Of a DNA stretch of 64,000 nt, positions 26,644 to 34,896 are shown in pieces. The notes beneath the pieces were generated by a model. The model had not been told where the DNA came from. It saw nothing but the letters and a program-made list of their open reading frames with translations, and ran no database searches. The DNA is taken from the NCBI GenBank assembly GCA_947497245.1, contig CANMFO010000001.1, positions 620,001 to 684,000 of the forward strand. Direction: 5' to 3'. The translations under genes were made by a program, and so were the position numbers. The stretch is from an uncultured Flavobacteriaceae bacterium. Lineage in GTDB: Bacteria > Bacteroidota > Bacteroidia > Flavobacteriales > Flavobacteriaceae. Positions within the stretch are counted from its first letter, which is position 1. Each line of letters begins with the position of its first letter.

Positions 26644-27552
26644 TTATGGGCCGCTTGTGCCGTTGTCTTTGAGGAAATCAATTATCAGGGCCGCGAGCTC
26701 CTCTCCTTTTTCCTCCTGGATGAAATGGCCGGCTTTTAGGAGTTGGTGCCGCTGGCCCTTGGCCCCTGGAATCCTGAGCTGCATTACTTCTTCGGCACCG
26801 TTCATGATGGGGTCCGAATCTGCAAATAAGGTGAGGAACGGTTTTTTCCACTGCATTAATTTTTTCCAAGCTTCCCTGTTTTTTTGCGACTCCGGATCCT
26901 GTGCATCGATTGGTACCAGGGTTGGGAAAATTCGGGCCCCGGCCTTGTACCGTTCAGAAGGGAAAGGGGCATTGTATGCGGCAATGACCGCTTCCGACAG
27001 GGGCTCGATCGTTCCCATGTCGATAACCTTTCCAATATCAAAATCTGGAGATTTCTGGGAGAATTCCCGCCATCTTGAGAAGGCCTCTGGCATTTCGACA
27101 TTCCCGGTCGGCAAAGTGGTATTGGAAGCAATGACCGCGGAAAAACGGTCGGGCATTTCAGTAACCGCACGCAGACCCAAAAGTCCGCCCCAATCCTGGC
27201 AAAAAAGCGTGATCCCCTTCAAATCCAATTGCTCGATGAAGGCGGTGATCCATTCTAGATGCCTTTGATACGAATAGTCCCCGGTGCGGACCAGCTTGTC
27301 CGATTTGCCAAAACCAATGAGATCGGGTACCACCACCCGAAAATGTGCCTTTGAAAGTATCGGGACCATTTTGCGGTACAGGTAGGACCAACTGGGTTCG
27401 CCATGGAGCAGCAGGATAATCGGGCGGTCCTTTTCCCCTTCATCCAAATAATGGAGCCGAAGCCCTTCCTCCACATGCAGATAATGGCTCGAAAAAGGAT
27501 AATCGGCCAAGTTTTCAAATCGGGTCTCCGGGGTTCGTACGGTTTTTTTCAT
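26644..27552 (-). CDS. haloalkane dehalogenase-like alpha/beta hydrolase (HLD-I type)
   Basis: A 302-residue alpha/beta hydrolase. The oxyanion region HGEPSWSYLYRKM and the nucleophile elbow CQDWGG (D120 with halide-binding W121) are diagnostic of haloalkane dehalogenases, which release halide from alkyl halides by a covalent Asp ester. D247 (in FADSDPIMNG) and H276 (KAGHFIQEE) complete the triad, and W161 in the cap is a candidate second halide ligand, as in the HLD-I branch. No signal peptide. It follows the PNPOx-like gene by 46 bp on the same strand. True substrate unknown; epoxide hydrolases share the fold but not this Trp. Confidence 0.88.
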   Translation of the reverse strand: MKKTVRTPETRFENLADYPFSSHYLHVEEGLRLHYLDEGEKDRPIILLLHGEPSWSYLYRKMVPILSKAHFRVVVPDLIGFGKSDKLVRTGDYSYQRHLEWITAFIEQLDLKGITLFCQDWGGLLGLRAVTEMPDRFSAVIASNTTLPTGNVEMPEAFSRWREFSQKSPDFDIGKVIDMGTIEPLSEAVIAAYNAPFPSERYKAGARIFPTLVPIDAQDPESQKNREAWKKLMQWKKPFLTLFADSDPIMNGAEEVMQLRIPGAKGQRHQLLKAGHFIQEEKGEELAALIIDFLKDNGTSGP

Positions 27553-27598
27553 GCTAACAATGGATAATTCGCTGGATTTTAAATGAAAAAGTCAGGGT

Positions 27599-28153
27599 CT
27601 ATGGGGCCTTGCCTCCCAGGACATTGGTTTCGAACCCATCGATGCTTTGCGTATTTCGGTCGCTCCAGTACTGTTCTATTTTGTCCCTTCCCTGCTTTTC
27701 GGCCCATGCGTTCAAGGTGGTCCTTTCCTCTTTGAAATCCATGATGGGAACGGCAAAACCGCAGGATTTTTGTACGAGGTCCACGTCCATCAGGATTATC
27801 TGGCGGGTGCCAAGGTTTTTTGGGAACAGCTTTCGATATCCGTGGAACTCTTCATCCCGTTGGTGGTATATTTTAGCGTCCCCGTACAGGCGAAGAATCA
27901 ATGGCTTTCCCTCAAAGGCACAAAACAAAATGGTCATTCTTTTGTTTTTGAGCAAATGTGCGGCGGTCTCGTTTCCACTTCCGGTCAGGTTCATCCAAAC
28001 CACCTGGTTATCTCCCAACACTCGAAAACTATCCATACCCTTAGGTGAGATGTTCACCCTTCCTTCCGCCGCGGCGGTTCCCACAAAAAAGAGTTTTTGC
28101 TTTTCTATGAACGCCTTCAGATCCGGCGTAATACGGTCTAATTTTTTCCCCAT
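27599..28153 (-). CDS. pyridoxamine 5'-phosphate oxidase-family flavoprotein
   Basis: A 184-residue split-barrel protein. KKLDRITPDLKAFIEKQK leads into FFVGTAAAEGRVNISPKGMD, the FMN-region signature of the PNPOx-like group, and QVVWMNLTGSGNETAAHL continues the barrel. These proteins usually bind FMN, F420 or heme and reduce small molecules; this one lacks the substrate residues of true PNPOx. I start at ATG 28153 (MGKKLDRI); an in-frame ATG 34 codons upstream adds a basic tail with no family match. First gene of a pair with the dehalogenase. Confidence 0.83.
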   Translation of the reverse strand: MGKKLDRITPDLKAFIEKQKLFFVGTAAAEGRVNISPKGMDSFRVLGDNQVVWMNLTGSGNETAAHLLKNKRMTILFCAFEGKPLILRLYGDAKIYHQRDEEFHGYRKLFPKNLGTRQIILMDVDLVQKSCGFAVPIMDFKEERTTLNAWAEKQGRDKIEQYWSDRNTQSIDGFETNVLGGKAP

Positions 28154-28337
28154 GGCCCAATATTTACGGTTGAACAGAACCATTACGGCAGGTCTTCGGC
28201 GATACTTCTTGAACATCGATATCGTCCCAAGCGCAGTACCTCCCATACGGTCCAAATTCCTTCAAAAGTAAGACATATAGGGCATAATCATGGCCTATTC
28301 CGGATTTCAAAGGTGATTTTGGGCTTTGGTGTGGCGA

Positions 28338-28766
28338 TCAGCTCCACACACTGAGCGGTGGTTCAAAAACCTGGATCTGGTCTTGGAGCTTTTTAACGAC
28401 CATGTTCATCATGCGTTTGTTCAGCGCCGAGGAGTTTTTGATATAGGTGGCGTATTCTTCTACGGTGAACTGTCCGATAATGGTTCCTTTGAGGGAGTTC
28501 CTGAACTTGATATCCTTTTGGATGGCATTTTCAATGTACTCCATACGATTTTCCGGGAGGAGTTCGTGAAAACGATTCTTGTGTTTTGCAATATAGTTCG
28601 CAAATATCGCCAAAATGAGCTCGTTCTGTATTTTGATGATGGGGCGAAGTGTCGCATTCTGAAAATGCTCGTCCTCGCTCATGTCATCGGAAACCTTTGC
28701 CGAAGGAATGGCAGGGCGAATGGCCAAAAGATGTTGGGACCTGGCGTTCATAGGATTTGTTTTCAT
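28338..28766 (-). CDS. conserved flavobacterial protein of unknown function
   Basis: A 142-residue, mostly helical, soluble protein without signal peptide. Readable blocks are NARSQHLLAIRPAIP near the start, NATLRPIIKIQNELILAIF in the middle and KDIKFRNSLKGTIIGQFTVE near residue 90. I recall similar flavobacterial proteins being labelled glyoxalase, but no VOC fold or metal ligands are visible here, and I do not support that name. ATGs at 28766 and 28751 (MNARSQ) are both possible starts. It is monocistronic by spacing. Confidence 0.7.
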   Translation of the reverse strand: MKTNPMNARSQHLLAIRPAIPSAKVSDDMSEDEHFQNATLRPIIKIQNELILAIFANYIAKHKNRFHELLPENRMEYIENAIQKDIKFRNSLKGTIIGQFTVEEYATYIKNSSALNKRMMNMVVKKLQDQIQVFEPPLSVWS

Positions 28767-29017
28767 AAAGATAGCGAATATGGGGAGTGACCGATTTGGG
28801 GACAGCGCATAGTTTTTAACGGGCTTATGAACAAAACCGGAATGGGTTTCAACTCCCGAATAGTTCCAAGGACAGCTGGCTCGCCCATTGGCCTTTTTTA
28901 TAGGCGGACGACAAAGGCATCGTTGGCCAAGGGTATCAAAGGCGCATTTTACCTTGCTTTGCCGACTTTGGGCGAATTTTTTTTAGGACGTAGGGCGACC
29001 GAATTATCTTTAATGGT

Positions 29018-29113
29018 ATGAAACGAAGACCCGACTTCATCGATTATGTGTTGACGATGGGCGGTGCCTATGCGGTATTTATGCTGTTGTTGATCGTCTC
29101 CAAGCTACTTTGA
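29018..29113 (+). CDS. candidate 31-residue single-pass membrane peptide
   Basis: ATG 29018 to TGA 29113 encodes a basic N-terminus (MKRRPDFID) followed by one hydrophobic span (AYAVFMLLLIVSKLL). A TATCTTTA element (7 of 8 to TAnnTTTG) ends 5 bp before the start, so a leaderless or very short leader would be needed. It sits in the 573-bp space between the preceding minus-strand gene and the BLUF gene. Tentative. Confidence 0.35.
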   Translation: MKRRPDFIDYVLTMGGAYAVFMLLLIVSKLL

Positions 29114-29339
29114 TACCGGTTCACTCCCTTAGACCATTCATGCTTTCTTGAACCCAATTTTCAAATAATGGGAATGGAGGAGCGCCCCGAATCCAAAGCT
29201 GGTGGTAGGGACCTTCTTGATTTTCCTGCCGTGGCATGTTGAAACAAACTTGAACCAAAACCCCTGGTTTCTTGTACATTCCCTAACATTTTTGCATATA
29301 AATGGTTATATTTAAGGTGGTCAATCAAACAGTACCCCA

Positions 29340-29780
29340 ATGTTCAACCTTGTATACAGATCTAGGGCAAGCGCCCATTTTGGACAAACCCAAATTCTGG
29401 AAATGCTTGAACAGGCCAGGAACTTTAACAAGAAAAGCAATGTTACCGGCTGCCTCCTATACTTCCAAGGAGAGTTCTTGCAGTATTTGGAGGGTGACCA
29501 GGTCAAGGTGTTGCGCCTCTTCGACCAAATCAAGGCAGATGACCGCCACAGTCAGGTGGAGCTGCTCTCTCACAGCTATATATATGCGCGGGAGTTTGGT
29601 GATTGGGAAATGGCCTATGAGAATTTTATGGGATCCAACCATCAGCTGCAGTACCTGAAATTGCTAGTGGAGTCCTATCTCGAAAACCCGGATCGGGCCT
29701 TGAATCCCAATCCTACCTCCAAAAGTTTTTGGATCGCCGCCCGGCAATTGTTGAAGAGCAAATCGCCCCACCAGATGTAG
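29340..29780 (+). CDS. BLUF-domain blue-light photoreceptor
   Basis: A 146-residue short BLUF protein that binds FAD non-covalently and senses blue light. The residues that form the flavin hydrogen-bond network are in place and correctly spaced: Y6, N30, Q48 and W89, matching Y21/N45/Q63/W104 of AppA in relative position. The surrounding pattern NVTGCLLYFQGEFLQYLEG, DDRHSQVELL and REFGDWEMAY is classical. Residues 100-146 form a C-terminal helical cap with no output domain. As in other short BLUF proteins the signal must pass to a partner protein. The AraC-type gene 140 bp downstream on the same strand is the obvious candidate. Confidence 0.95.
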   Translation: MFNLVYRSRASAHFGQTQILEMLEQARNFNKKSNVTGCLLYFQGEFLQYLEGDQVKVLRLFDQIKADDRHSQVELLSHSYIYAREFGDWEMAYENFMGSNHQLQYLKLLVESYLENPDRALNPNPTSKSFWIAARQLLKSKSPHQM

Positions 29781-29920
29781 ACTTCGTCGACAGGTATCCG
29801 TTGTACCCCCTAAAACTATGCGATTGGCCACAGACCGGTAATTCATGATATGGGGACCGTACCTATCCATATTTCGAATGGGAATCTGTAATCCTTGCCC
29901 AAATATTCCGACAGAGTTAC

Positions 29921-31009
29921 GTGGTTCCCTGGCCGCAGCAAAACACCAAACCGTTGAAAGTAGAAAAATTCACTGCAGAAATCAATGCAGTCTATTTTAT
30001 GGAAAACCATTCACTCATCCACATCCTATCGGGAAGTGGTGGTATTCAGGTGGATTTTAAAAATTATTTTGATTGGCAGGAAAAAGTCATTTTCCTTGAA
30101 AAAGGGCAATACATCAAATTTTTGTCCGACGATTTTGAAGTGCGGAAGATCCAATTTTCGGACGAAACAAAATTCCTCAATAAAGAGGTCAGGGTGCTTT
30201 TTAAACACCTTGTCTCCCTAGGGTATATCAATGTGATGGAATGCGAGGACTGTCAAGCGTTTTTGTCAGAATCCATGCGGACTGGGAACTCCGCCGATAT
30301 CATTGACATTTCCTCCAAACAATGGTATTGGCAAAACCCATTCAATGCGAACAGGGATGAGTACCAGATCATTTTTGATACCAAGGAAATTATAGACAAG
30401 CAATTTTTTAACCACTTGACGAGCGCCGACCTAGTGGAACTGATCAACGAAAGAGGGTACAACGCACAGGAACTTGTCAAAAACAAGGTGGGGCTGTCCG
30501 TCAAAAACCTAATAGGGGTCAAAAGGCTTGTGGAAAGCCAAAAAGAAATTGCTTTCACGGAAAAAAGTGTTCAGGAGATTTCCTATGGATTGGGGTTCAA
30601 GGATCCTGCCTATTTCAATCGTGTTTTTAAAAAATCGACCGGTCAGAGCCCAGCGCAATTCCGTAAAAATTTTGACTATAAACACCGGGATACATTTTCC
30701 CAAGACATTATAGCGCTTCTCAAAACCCATCATACCCGGGAACGGCGTCTGGAATTTTATGCCGATAAAGTAAACCTTTCGGTCAAGACCCTCTCTAAAA
30801 AGGTACGGGCAAAGATGAACACCTCCCTGGGCCAATTGATCCGGCTTGAGCTGCTGAATACGGCAAAGCTGATGCTGATGGATGGCGAAAGTATTACGGC
30901 CATAGCGCATCGTTTGGGATTTGAGGAGACCAACCATTTTTCTAGCTTTTTTAAGCATTATGCCCATACCACGCCCATGGAATTCAAATCCAAAAAGTAC
31001 AGCCCCTAG
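29921..31009 (+). CDS. regulator with cupin-like sensor and two AraC DNA-binding domains
   Basis: A 362-residue protein. Residues about 15-95 resemble an AraC-type cupin sensor (HILSGSGGIQVDFKNYF, VIFLEKGQYIKFLSDDF). Two complete AraC HTH domains follow. The first (about 165-250) includes SVQEISYGLGFKDPAYFNRV and TGQSPAQFRKNF. The second (about 265-360) includes LSVKTLSKKVRAKM, SITAIAHRLGFEETNHFSSF and TTPMEFKSK. One domain of about 100 residues with two HTHs is normal; two in tandem, four HTHs, is unusual. Likely binds paired sites as a monomer. Follows the BLUF gene by 140 bp. Confidence 0.88.
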   Translation: MVPWPQQNTKPLKVEKFTAEINAVYFMENHSLIHILSGSGGIQVDFKNYFDWQEKVIFLEKGQYIKFLSDDFEVRKIQFSDETKFLNKEVRVLFKHLVSLGYINVMECEDCQAFLSESMRTGNSADIIDISSKQWYWQNPFNANRDEYQIIFDTKEIIDKQFFNHLTSADLVELINERGYNAQELVKNKVGLSVKNLIGVKRLVESQKEIAFTEKSVQEISYGLGFKDPAYFNRVFKKSTGQSPAQFRKNFDYKHRDTFSQDIIALLKTHHTRERRLEFYADKVNLSVKTLSKKVRAKMNTSLGQLIRLELLNTAKLMLMDGESITAIAHRLGFEETNHFSSFFKHYAHTTPMEFKSKKYSP

Positions 31010-31160
31010 TTCCGGTTTGGTAAGGAAATCCGTGATAGGGATGGAAATCGTTTGGAAGGAGCCTCTTCAGCACCTCATATTGGGTACGGCCCTTCCGAAG
31101 CCGTAAGTTTTTTTTGGCCGTCATTTCCCATAGGTGCCAAGACGGGTGGAGGTGCACAAC

Positions 31161-31268
31161 ATGAAAGGAAACAATTTCTTTGCCCTGTACGCCATGGGAT
31201 GCCATATTTTGGTCGTGGGACTCCTTTCCACCTATATCATGATCGACAACATTCAATCACTTTGTTGA
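31161..31268 (+). CDS. candidate 35-residue single-pass membrane peptide
   Basis: ATG 31161 to TGA 31268 encodes MKGNNFFALYAMG followed by a hydrophobic span (CHILVVGLLSTYIMI) and a short polar end. Its last codons lie within the inverted repeat and -33 element of the next operon, which either means that the peptide is spurious or that the two are tightly packed. Same general design as the other tiny membrane frames in this window. Confidence 0.3.
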   Translation: MKGNNFFALYAMGCHILVVGLLSTYIMIDNIQSLC

Positions 31269-31292
31269 ATGTAAAGAAATTTTGTACCTTTG
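31249..31292 (+). promoter_or_regulatory. promoter with overlapping palindromic operator, ArsR/SRPBCC operon
   Basis: The -7 element TACCTTTG (31285-31292) matches TAnnTTTG exactly. TTG at 31265-31267 is 17 bp upstream, and another TTG at 31262-31264 is 20 bp upstream. An inverted repeat ACATTCAA (31249-31256) / TTGAATGT (31265-31272), perfect over 8 bp per arm with an 8-bp spacer, covers the -33 region. Its TTCAA...TTGAA core resembles ArsR/SmtB operators, so autorepression by the ArsR gene of this operon is likely. The leader to the first ATG (31411) is about 110 bases. Confidence 0.6.
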
Positions 31293-31410
31293 GGAGGTTG
31301 GTTGATTTCCATCAAAAGAGAAAGGTACGGGACCCGGATTCTTTTTGCTTCCCTATCCGACTCGATGGTGCGATGGACCCCACGGAACTGCAAACCCTTA
31401 AATAAACCCT

Positions 31411-31719
31411 ATGAAAGCTGTTAAAGTACAATACACCGTAAGATCGGAGTATGTGGAGGAAAACAAAGCGAAAATCCAAAACGTAATGGACGCGCTTAGG
31501 GCAAACCCCATCCACGGAATGCAATATTCGACCTATACAGACAATGATGACCCGAATACCTTTATCCATATCAATATGGCAAAAGATGAAGAAACTCTAT
31601 CGAAACTAAATGGGGTAAAGGAGTTCATGGATTTTCGGACCGCGTTAAAGGCCAGTCAACCGGTATCCCCGCCGAAGCTGACCACTTTAGACTTGGTCGC
31701 TGCCGGGTTTTATCTGTAA
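31411..31719 (+). CDS. small ABM-like alpha/beta-barrel protein
   Basis: A 102-residue soluble protein beginning VKVQYTVRSEYVEENKAKI and including YSTYTDNDDPNTFIHINMAKD. This strand-helix-strand pattern is that of dimeric alpha/beta-barrel (antibiotic-biosynthesis-monooxygenase-like) proteins. No cofactor or catalytic residue can be assigned. First gene of an operon with the ArsR regulator (10 bp) and an SRPBCC protein, downstream of a clear promoter. Possibly binds or converts the small molecule that the regulator senses; this is inference. Confidence 0.72.
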   Translation: MKAVKVQYTVRSEYVEENKAKIQNVMDALRANPIHGMQYSTYTDNDDPNTFIHINMAKDEETLSKLNGVKEFMDFRTALKASQPVSPPKLTTLDLVAAGFYL

Positions 31720-31729
31720 AACGGATATC

Positions 31730-32053
31730 ATGGAAAAGGTATTTTCAGCCTTGGCCGACGGCAATAGGAGAAAAGTCATCGAACTTTTGCACCAGGGAGA
31801 TTCCACTTTGCTCGAATTGTCCGAGCGCTTTCCCATATCGTTTCAAGCACTGAGCAGGCACATTAAAATATTGGAAGCGGCGGAAATTGTCGACAAACGG
31901 AAAGAGGGAAAATACAGGGTGCTCACCTTAAAGCCGGAATCACTCAAGGAACCCCTTAAGTGGATTTCACATTATTCCGACTTCTGGAACGAATCCTTTG
32001 AGAAATTGCACAAACTGATTGATCGGCAAGGTATCCATGGAGACGACAAATAA
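31730..32053 (+). CDS. ArsR-family winged-helix repressor
   Basis: A 107-residue winged-helix protein: VFSALADGNRRKVIELLHQG, then the HTH ELSERFPISFQALSRHIKIL and the wing EIVDKRKEGKYRVLTL. The recognition helix fits ArsR, but the metal-binding CxC motif is missing, so it probably senses an organic ligand or acts constitutively. This subtype is commonly coupled to SRPBCC/AHSA1 genes, as here: the next gene overlaps its end by 17 bp. A palindrome over the operon's promoter is its likely target. Confidence 0.9.
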   Translation: MEKVFSALADGNRRKVIELLHQGDSTLLELSERFPISFQALSRHIKILEAAEIVDKRKEGKYRVLTLKPESLKEPLKWISHYSDFWNESFEKLHKLIDRQGIHGDDK

Positions 32054-32507
32054 TGTCTACCTGAACGAAACGTTCAACTGTTCCCCAAACGAACTCTTCA
32101 AATGGATGGTTGAACCACATCGGATATGCCAGTGGTTTGGACCTAAACTCCTGAAGGTCGGCCGAGTGGAAACAGATGTGTCCCTCGGCGGGGCGTACCG
32201 CATTGAGCTGTTGAAACCCAATGGGGAAAGTTTTTTCATCCAAGGTGAATATCTTGAGATTGAAATACCCACAAAACTCTCTTTTACCTTTGCCTATATC
32301 GGCCTGCACAATGCTCCTCCCAATAGCGTTGTGAAGATTTCCCTGAAGGCAATTGACAAGAATGTTTCCCAACTCTCTTTAATCCAAAAATTCCATACCG
32401 CACCGCCCGATATGGAACAAAGGGCAAAGGCATGGAAAGGTATGCTCTCCAAACTGGAAAAGATGGTAGCGGACAAGGAACGGGATCAAAACCAAATTTC
32501 TGATTGA
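32037..32507 (+). CDS. SRPBCC (AHSA1-like) ligand-binding protein
   Basis: A 156-residue START-like protein of the AHSA1 type. The N-terminal strand NVYLNETFNCSPNELFKWMV, the helix and W in ICQWFGPKLL and the C-terminal helix QRAKAWKGMLSKLEKMV give the fold with its deep hydrophobic cavity. ATG 32037 overlaps the ArsR gene by 17 bp; a TTG 18 bp upstream is the alternative. The ArsR-SRPBCC pairing is common in bacteria, and the ligand is usually unknown. Last gene of a three-gene operon. Confidence 0.87.
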   Translation: METTNNVYLNETFNCSPNELFKWMVEPHRICQWFGPKLLKVGRVETDVSLGGAYRIELLKPNGESFFIQGEYLEIEIPTKLSFTFAYIGLHNAPPNSVVKISLKAIDKNVSQLSLIQKFHTAPPDMEQRAKAWKGMLSKLEKMVADKERDQNQISD

Positions 32508-32700
32508 CGGCCGCCCCATGTTCCCAATGATAATGATCATATGCTTATATTGGTCCATATTTGTGAACGGTCACTACGGACGGAGGATCTGCAAAAAAGG
32601 CGGATCCGGTTGTATGGGACCTGTCCTTGCCGAAGGTTGGAGCATTTTTTTATCGGGCAATGATGGGCCACCCCGGTGATAGGACCTGAAAACCATAAAA

Positions 32701-34206
32701 ATGGGAAAAACCAAAACCAATGATTCGAAGTATCTGCTATTGCTGATTTTCGCAATGGGAACCTACGGTTGTGATGGGCCATCAAAAAAGACGACTACGG
32801 AAAGTATGGGAAAGGTGGCATTCGACGCCTCGGACAAAGAGTTGGCAAGGGCATTTGAATGGGCCAAAACCACGGCCCTGTCCTATGCCCACGATAATTC
32901 CGATCCTGTAGGGTATTGGTACGAGGCCGCACTTCCCAATCGGGAGGCTTTTTGCATGCGCGATGTTTCCCACCAGGCGATAGGTGCGGAAATTTTGGGA
33001 TTGGGGAAGCATAATTTCAATATGTTGCTAAAGTTTGCCCAGAACATCAGCGAGGAAAAGGAGTTTTGTACGTACTGGGAAATAAATCGATACGACAAAG
33101 CGGCCCCGGTGGATTATGAAAACGATCACGATTTTTGGTATAACCTGCCGGCCAATTTTGATGTTACCTATAGTGCCTACCGGATTTACAAATGGACCGG
33201 AAATGCCGCATATCTCCAAAACACCGATCTAAAAAAGTTTTATGAACTGAGCATGAACGATTATGTCGATCATTGGGACTTAGGTTTTGACCAAATCCTA
33301 GATCGAGATCGTTCCATGCATTTGAAGGCCGGCCCAAACAGCAGGTTTGGCAGCAATAGGGGGATTCCGACCTACAACGAAGGGGGGCGGGGGGAAACCT
33401 TTCTGGGGATTGATATGACCGCTTCGATCATCGCGGCCTATAACGCCTATTCGGAAATGCTAAAGCTAAATGGGGCCGTGGATGAAGCGGAGCGGCACCA
33501 TCGAAAAGCCGAGCGGGAACTTGAGTTTTTGAATGATTTTTGGTGGGATGGCGAAAAAGGGGAATACCGTTCCATACTGTACGCGAACGGGGAGTTCGAC
33601 TATTTTATGGTAGGGGAGGACCAGGCATTTCTTCACTACTTAAATTACTTTGATGTCATTTCGGATGATGAAAAGCTGGAATACATCGTGGACCAATATC
33701 AAGCAAATTTCGATAAATTGATAGTTGAACTGAAGTCGTATTTACCCATTATCTTTTACGAAAACGGTCGATCTAAACTGGCCAATACCATGATCGTGGA
33801 TCTATGCAGCCCCGAAAATCCGAGAAGGGACTATCCGGAGAACTCTTTTACCGTTATTGAACACTTGGCCCGGGGCCTAATGGGAATCAATGTGGATGGG
33901 GCATCCCAAATGTTTTCGACCCAATCGCGATTGGAAAAAGAAGGGGACTGGGCCGAAATGAAGAACATTCCCTTGCTCTCGAACAAAGTTGGGATAGCGC
34001 ATCATGGAACGTCCAAGACCGTAGCCTCCAACCAGAGTGGCGGTACGTTGAAGTGGTTGGCAAAGATATCGGGTTCCCATGCATTTCTGTATGTCAACGG
34101 AAATAAGACCAAATGCGATGTCAATGCCAGTGGTAAGTTCGCATACTCCTATTGTACGGTGGAACTGAGGGAGGGGGAGGAGGTCACGGTGTCTGCAGTG
34201 CCATGA
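32701..34206 (+). CDS. (alpha/alpha)6 six-hairpin glycosidase-like lipoprotein
   Basis: A 501-residue protein with a lipoprotein-type N-terminus (LLIFAMGTYGC). The body is helical with the aromatic- and acid-rich repeats of six-hairpin glycosidases: YWYEAALPNREAFCMRDVSH near residue 75, NLPANFDVTYSAYRIYKWTG near 150, GGRGETFLGIDMTASIIAAY near 230, and FLNDFWWDGEKGEYRSI near 275. The C-terminus is a small beta-domain. Glu and Asp in MRDVSH or EGGRGE are possible catalytic residues. I cannot name the CAZy family. Expected site: periplasm or cell surface. Not part of the main PUL. Probably monocistronic, with inverted repeats downstream. Confidence 0.75.
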   Translation: MGKTKTNDSKYLLLLIFAMGTYGCDGPSKKTTTESMGKVAFDASDKELARAFEWAKTTALSYAHDNSDPVGYWYEAALPNREAFCMRDVSHQAIGAEILGLGKHNFNMLLKFAQNISEEKEFCTYWEINRYDKAAPVDYENDHDFWYNLPANFDVTYSAYRIYKWTGNAAYLQNTDLKKFYELSMNDYVDHWDLGFDQILDRDRSMHLKAGPNSRFGSNRGIPTYNEGGRGETFLGIDMTASIIAAYNAYSEMLKLNGAVDEAERHHRKAERELEFLNDFWWDGEKGEYRSILYANGEFDYFMVGEDQAFLHYLNYFDVISDDEKLEYIVDQYQANFDKLIVELKSYLPIIFYENGRSKLANTMIVDLCSPENPRRDYPENSFTVIEHLARGLMGINVDGASQMFSTQSRLEKEGDWAEMKNIPLLSNKVGIAHHGTSKTVASNQSGGTLKWLAKISGSHAFLYVNGNKTKCDVNASGKFAYSYCTVELREGEEVTVSAVP

Positions 34207-34263
34207 TTCCCTAAAGGTTTGACAAGGGAAAATATCTTTTGTACAAGACTTTTTCCGTACAAA
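34207..34263 (+). terminator. two inverted repeats downstream of the glycosidase-like gene
   Basis: TTCCCT (34207-34212) / AGGGAA (34225-34230) with a 12-base loop is followed by AATATCTTTT. TTTGTAC (34238-34244) / GTACAAA (34257-34263), also with a 12-base loop, comes next. Either could end the plus-strand transcript; the loops are long, so confidence is low. The rest of the 156-bp gap to the convergent REC gene shows nothing else. Confidence 0.3.
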
Positions 34264-34362
34264 TCAAAAAATGGTACAGTTGTTTTTCCATCGATCTTTC
34301 CATAATGGGGATGTTCCCGATCTTGCGAAGCAACTGCAGGGTACTTGGCCTATGGCTCGGGC

Positions 34363-34764
34363 CTAACTGGCAACGGCGGAGAAGGCTTTCTCTTGATTCC
34401 CCATAAACTTTTCTTCCTTCATCACCTTGGCAATGGAGCTATGCAACCGTTCGGCTTTGAGGGGTTTGTTTATGAAGTCGATCGCGCCGACGCTGTAGGC
34501 ACGAAGTTCAAACGACGGCTTTGTCGAGTTCATGATAACCTCCACAGGCTTTGTGATTTGACTTTTAAGGGCAAATCCATCGATTTCGGGCATTTCCACG
34601 TCCAAAAGCAGGATGTCCACGTCCAAACCGTTGACGGCCATCAGGCCCAGCATGGGGTTCGTATAGGCGCCGATAAGGTTCAAATGTTTGTTTTGCCGTA
34701 TTAATTTTGAGGAGATAAGTAGCTGTAATGGGGAGTCATCGATGATAATAACACTTAATTTCAT
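34363..34764 (-). CDS. stand-alone receiver-domain response regulator
   Basis: A 133-residue REC protein with no output domain. The acidic pair D9-D10 (SVIIIDDSPLQ), phosphoacceptor D55 (ILLLDVEMPEIDG), switch Ser/Thr (IMNSTKPSFE) and conserved Lys (DFINKPL) are all present. The sequence resembles the REC half of LytTR-type regulators, but the gene stops before any LytTR domain. The start is ATG 34764 (MKLSVIIIDD); an ATG five codons upstream is possible. No kinase is adjacent, so the partner must be elsewhere. Confidence 0.85.
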   Translation of the reverse strand: MKLSVIIIDDSPLQLLISSKLIRQNKHLNLIGAYTNPMLGLMAVNGLDVDILLLDVEMPEIDGFALKSQITKPVEVIMNSTKPSFELRAYSVGAIDFINKPLKAERLHSSIAKVMKEEKFMGNQEKAFSAVAS

Positions 34765-34896
34765 AGCAGTAGTAGGCATTATGGTTTGGGAGTATAAAAA
34801 CAGTGTGCTACAGTTAAATCTTACATAAAGCGGATGAACGGCATAGCAAATCGATGAACTGCAGTTTTGTGGCCGTAATTCCCATTCTCCAGCTGA

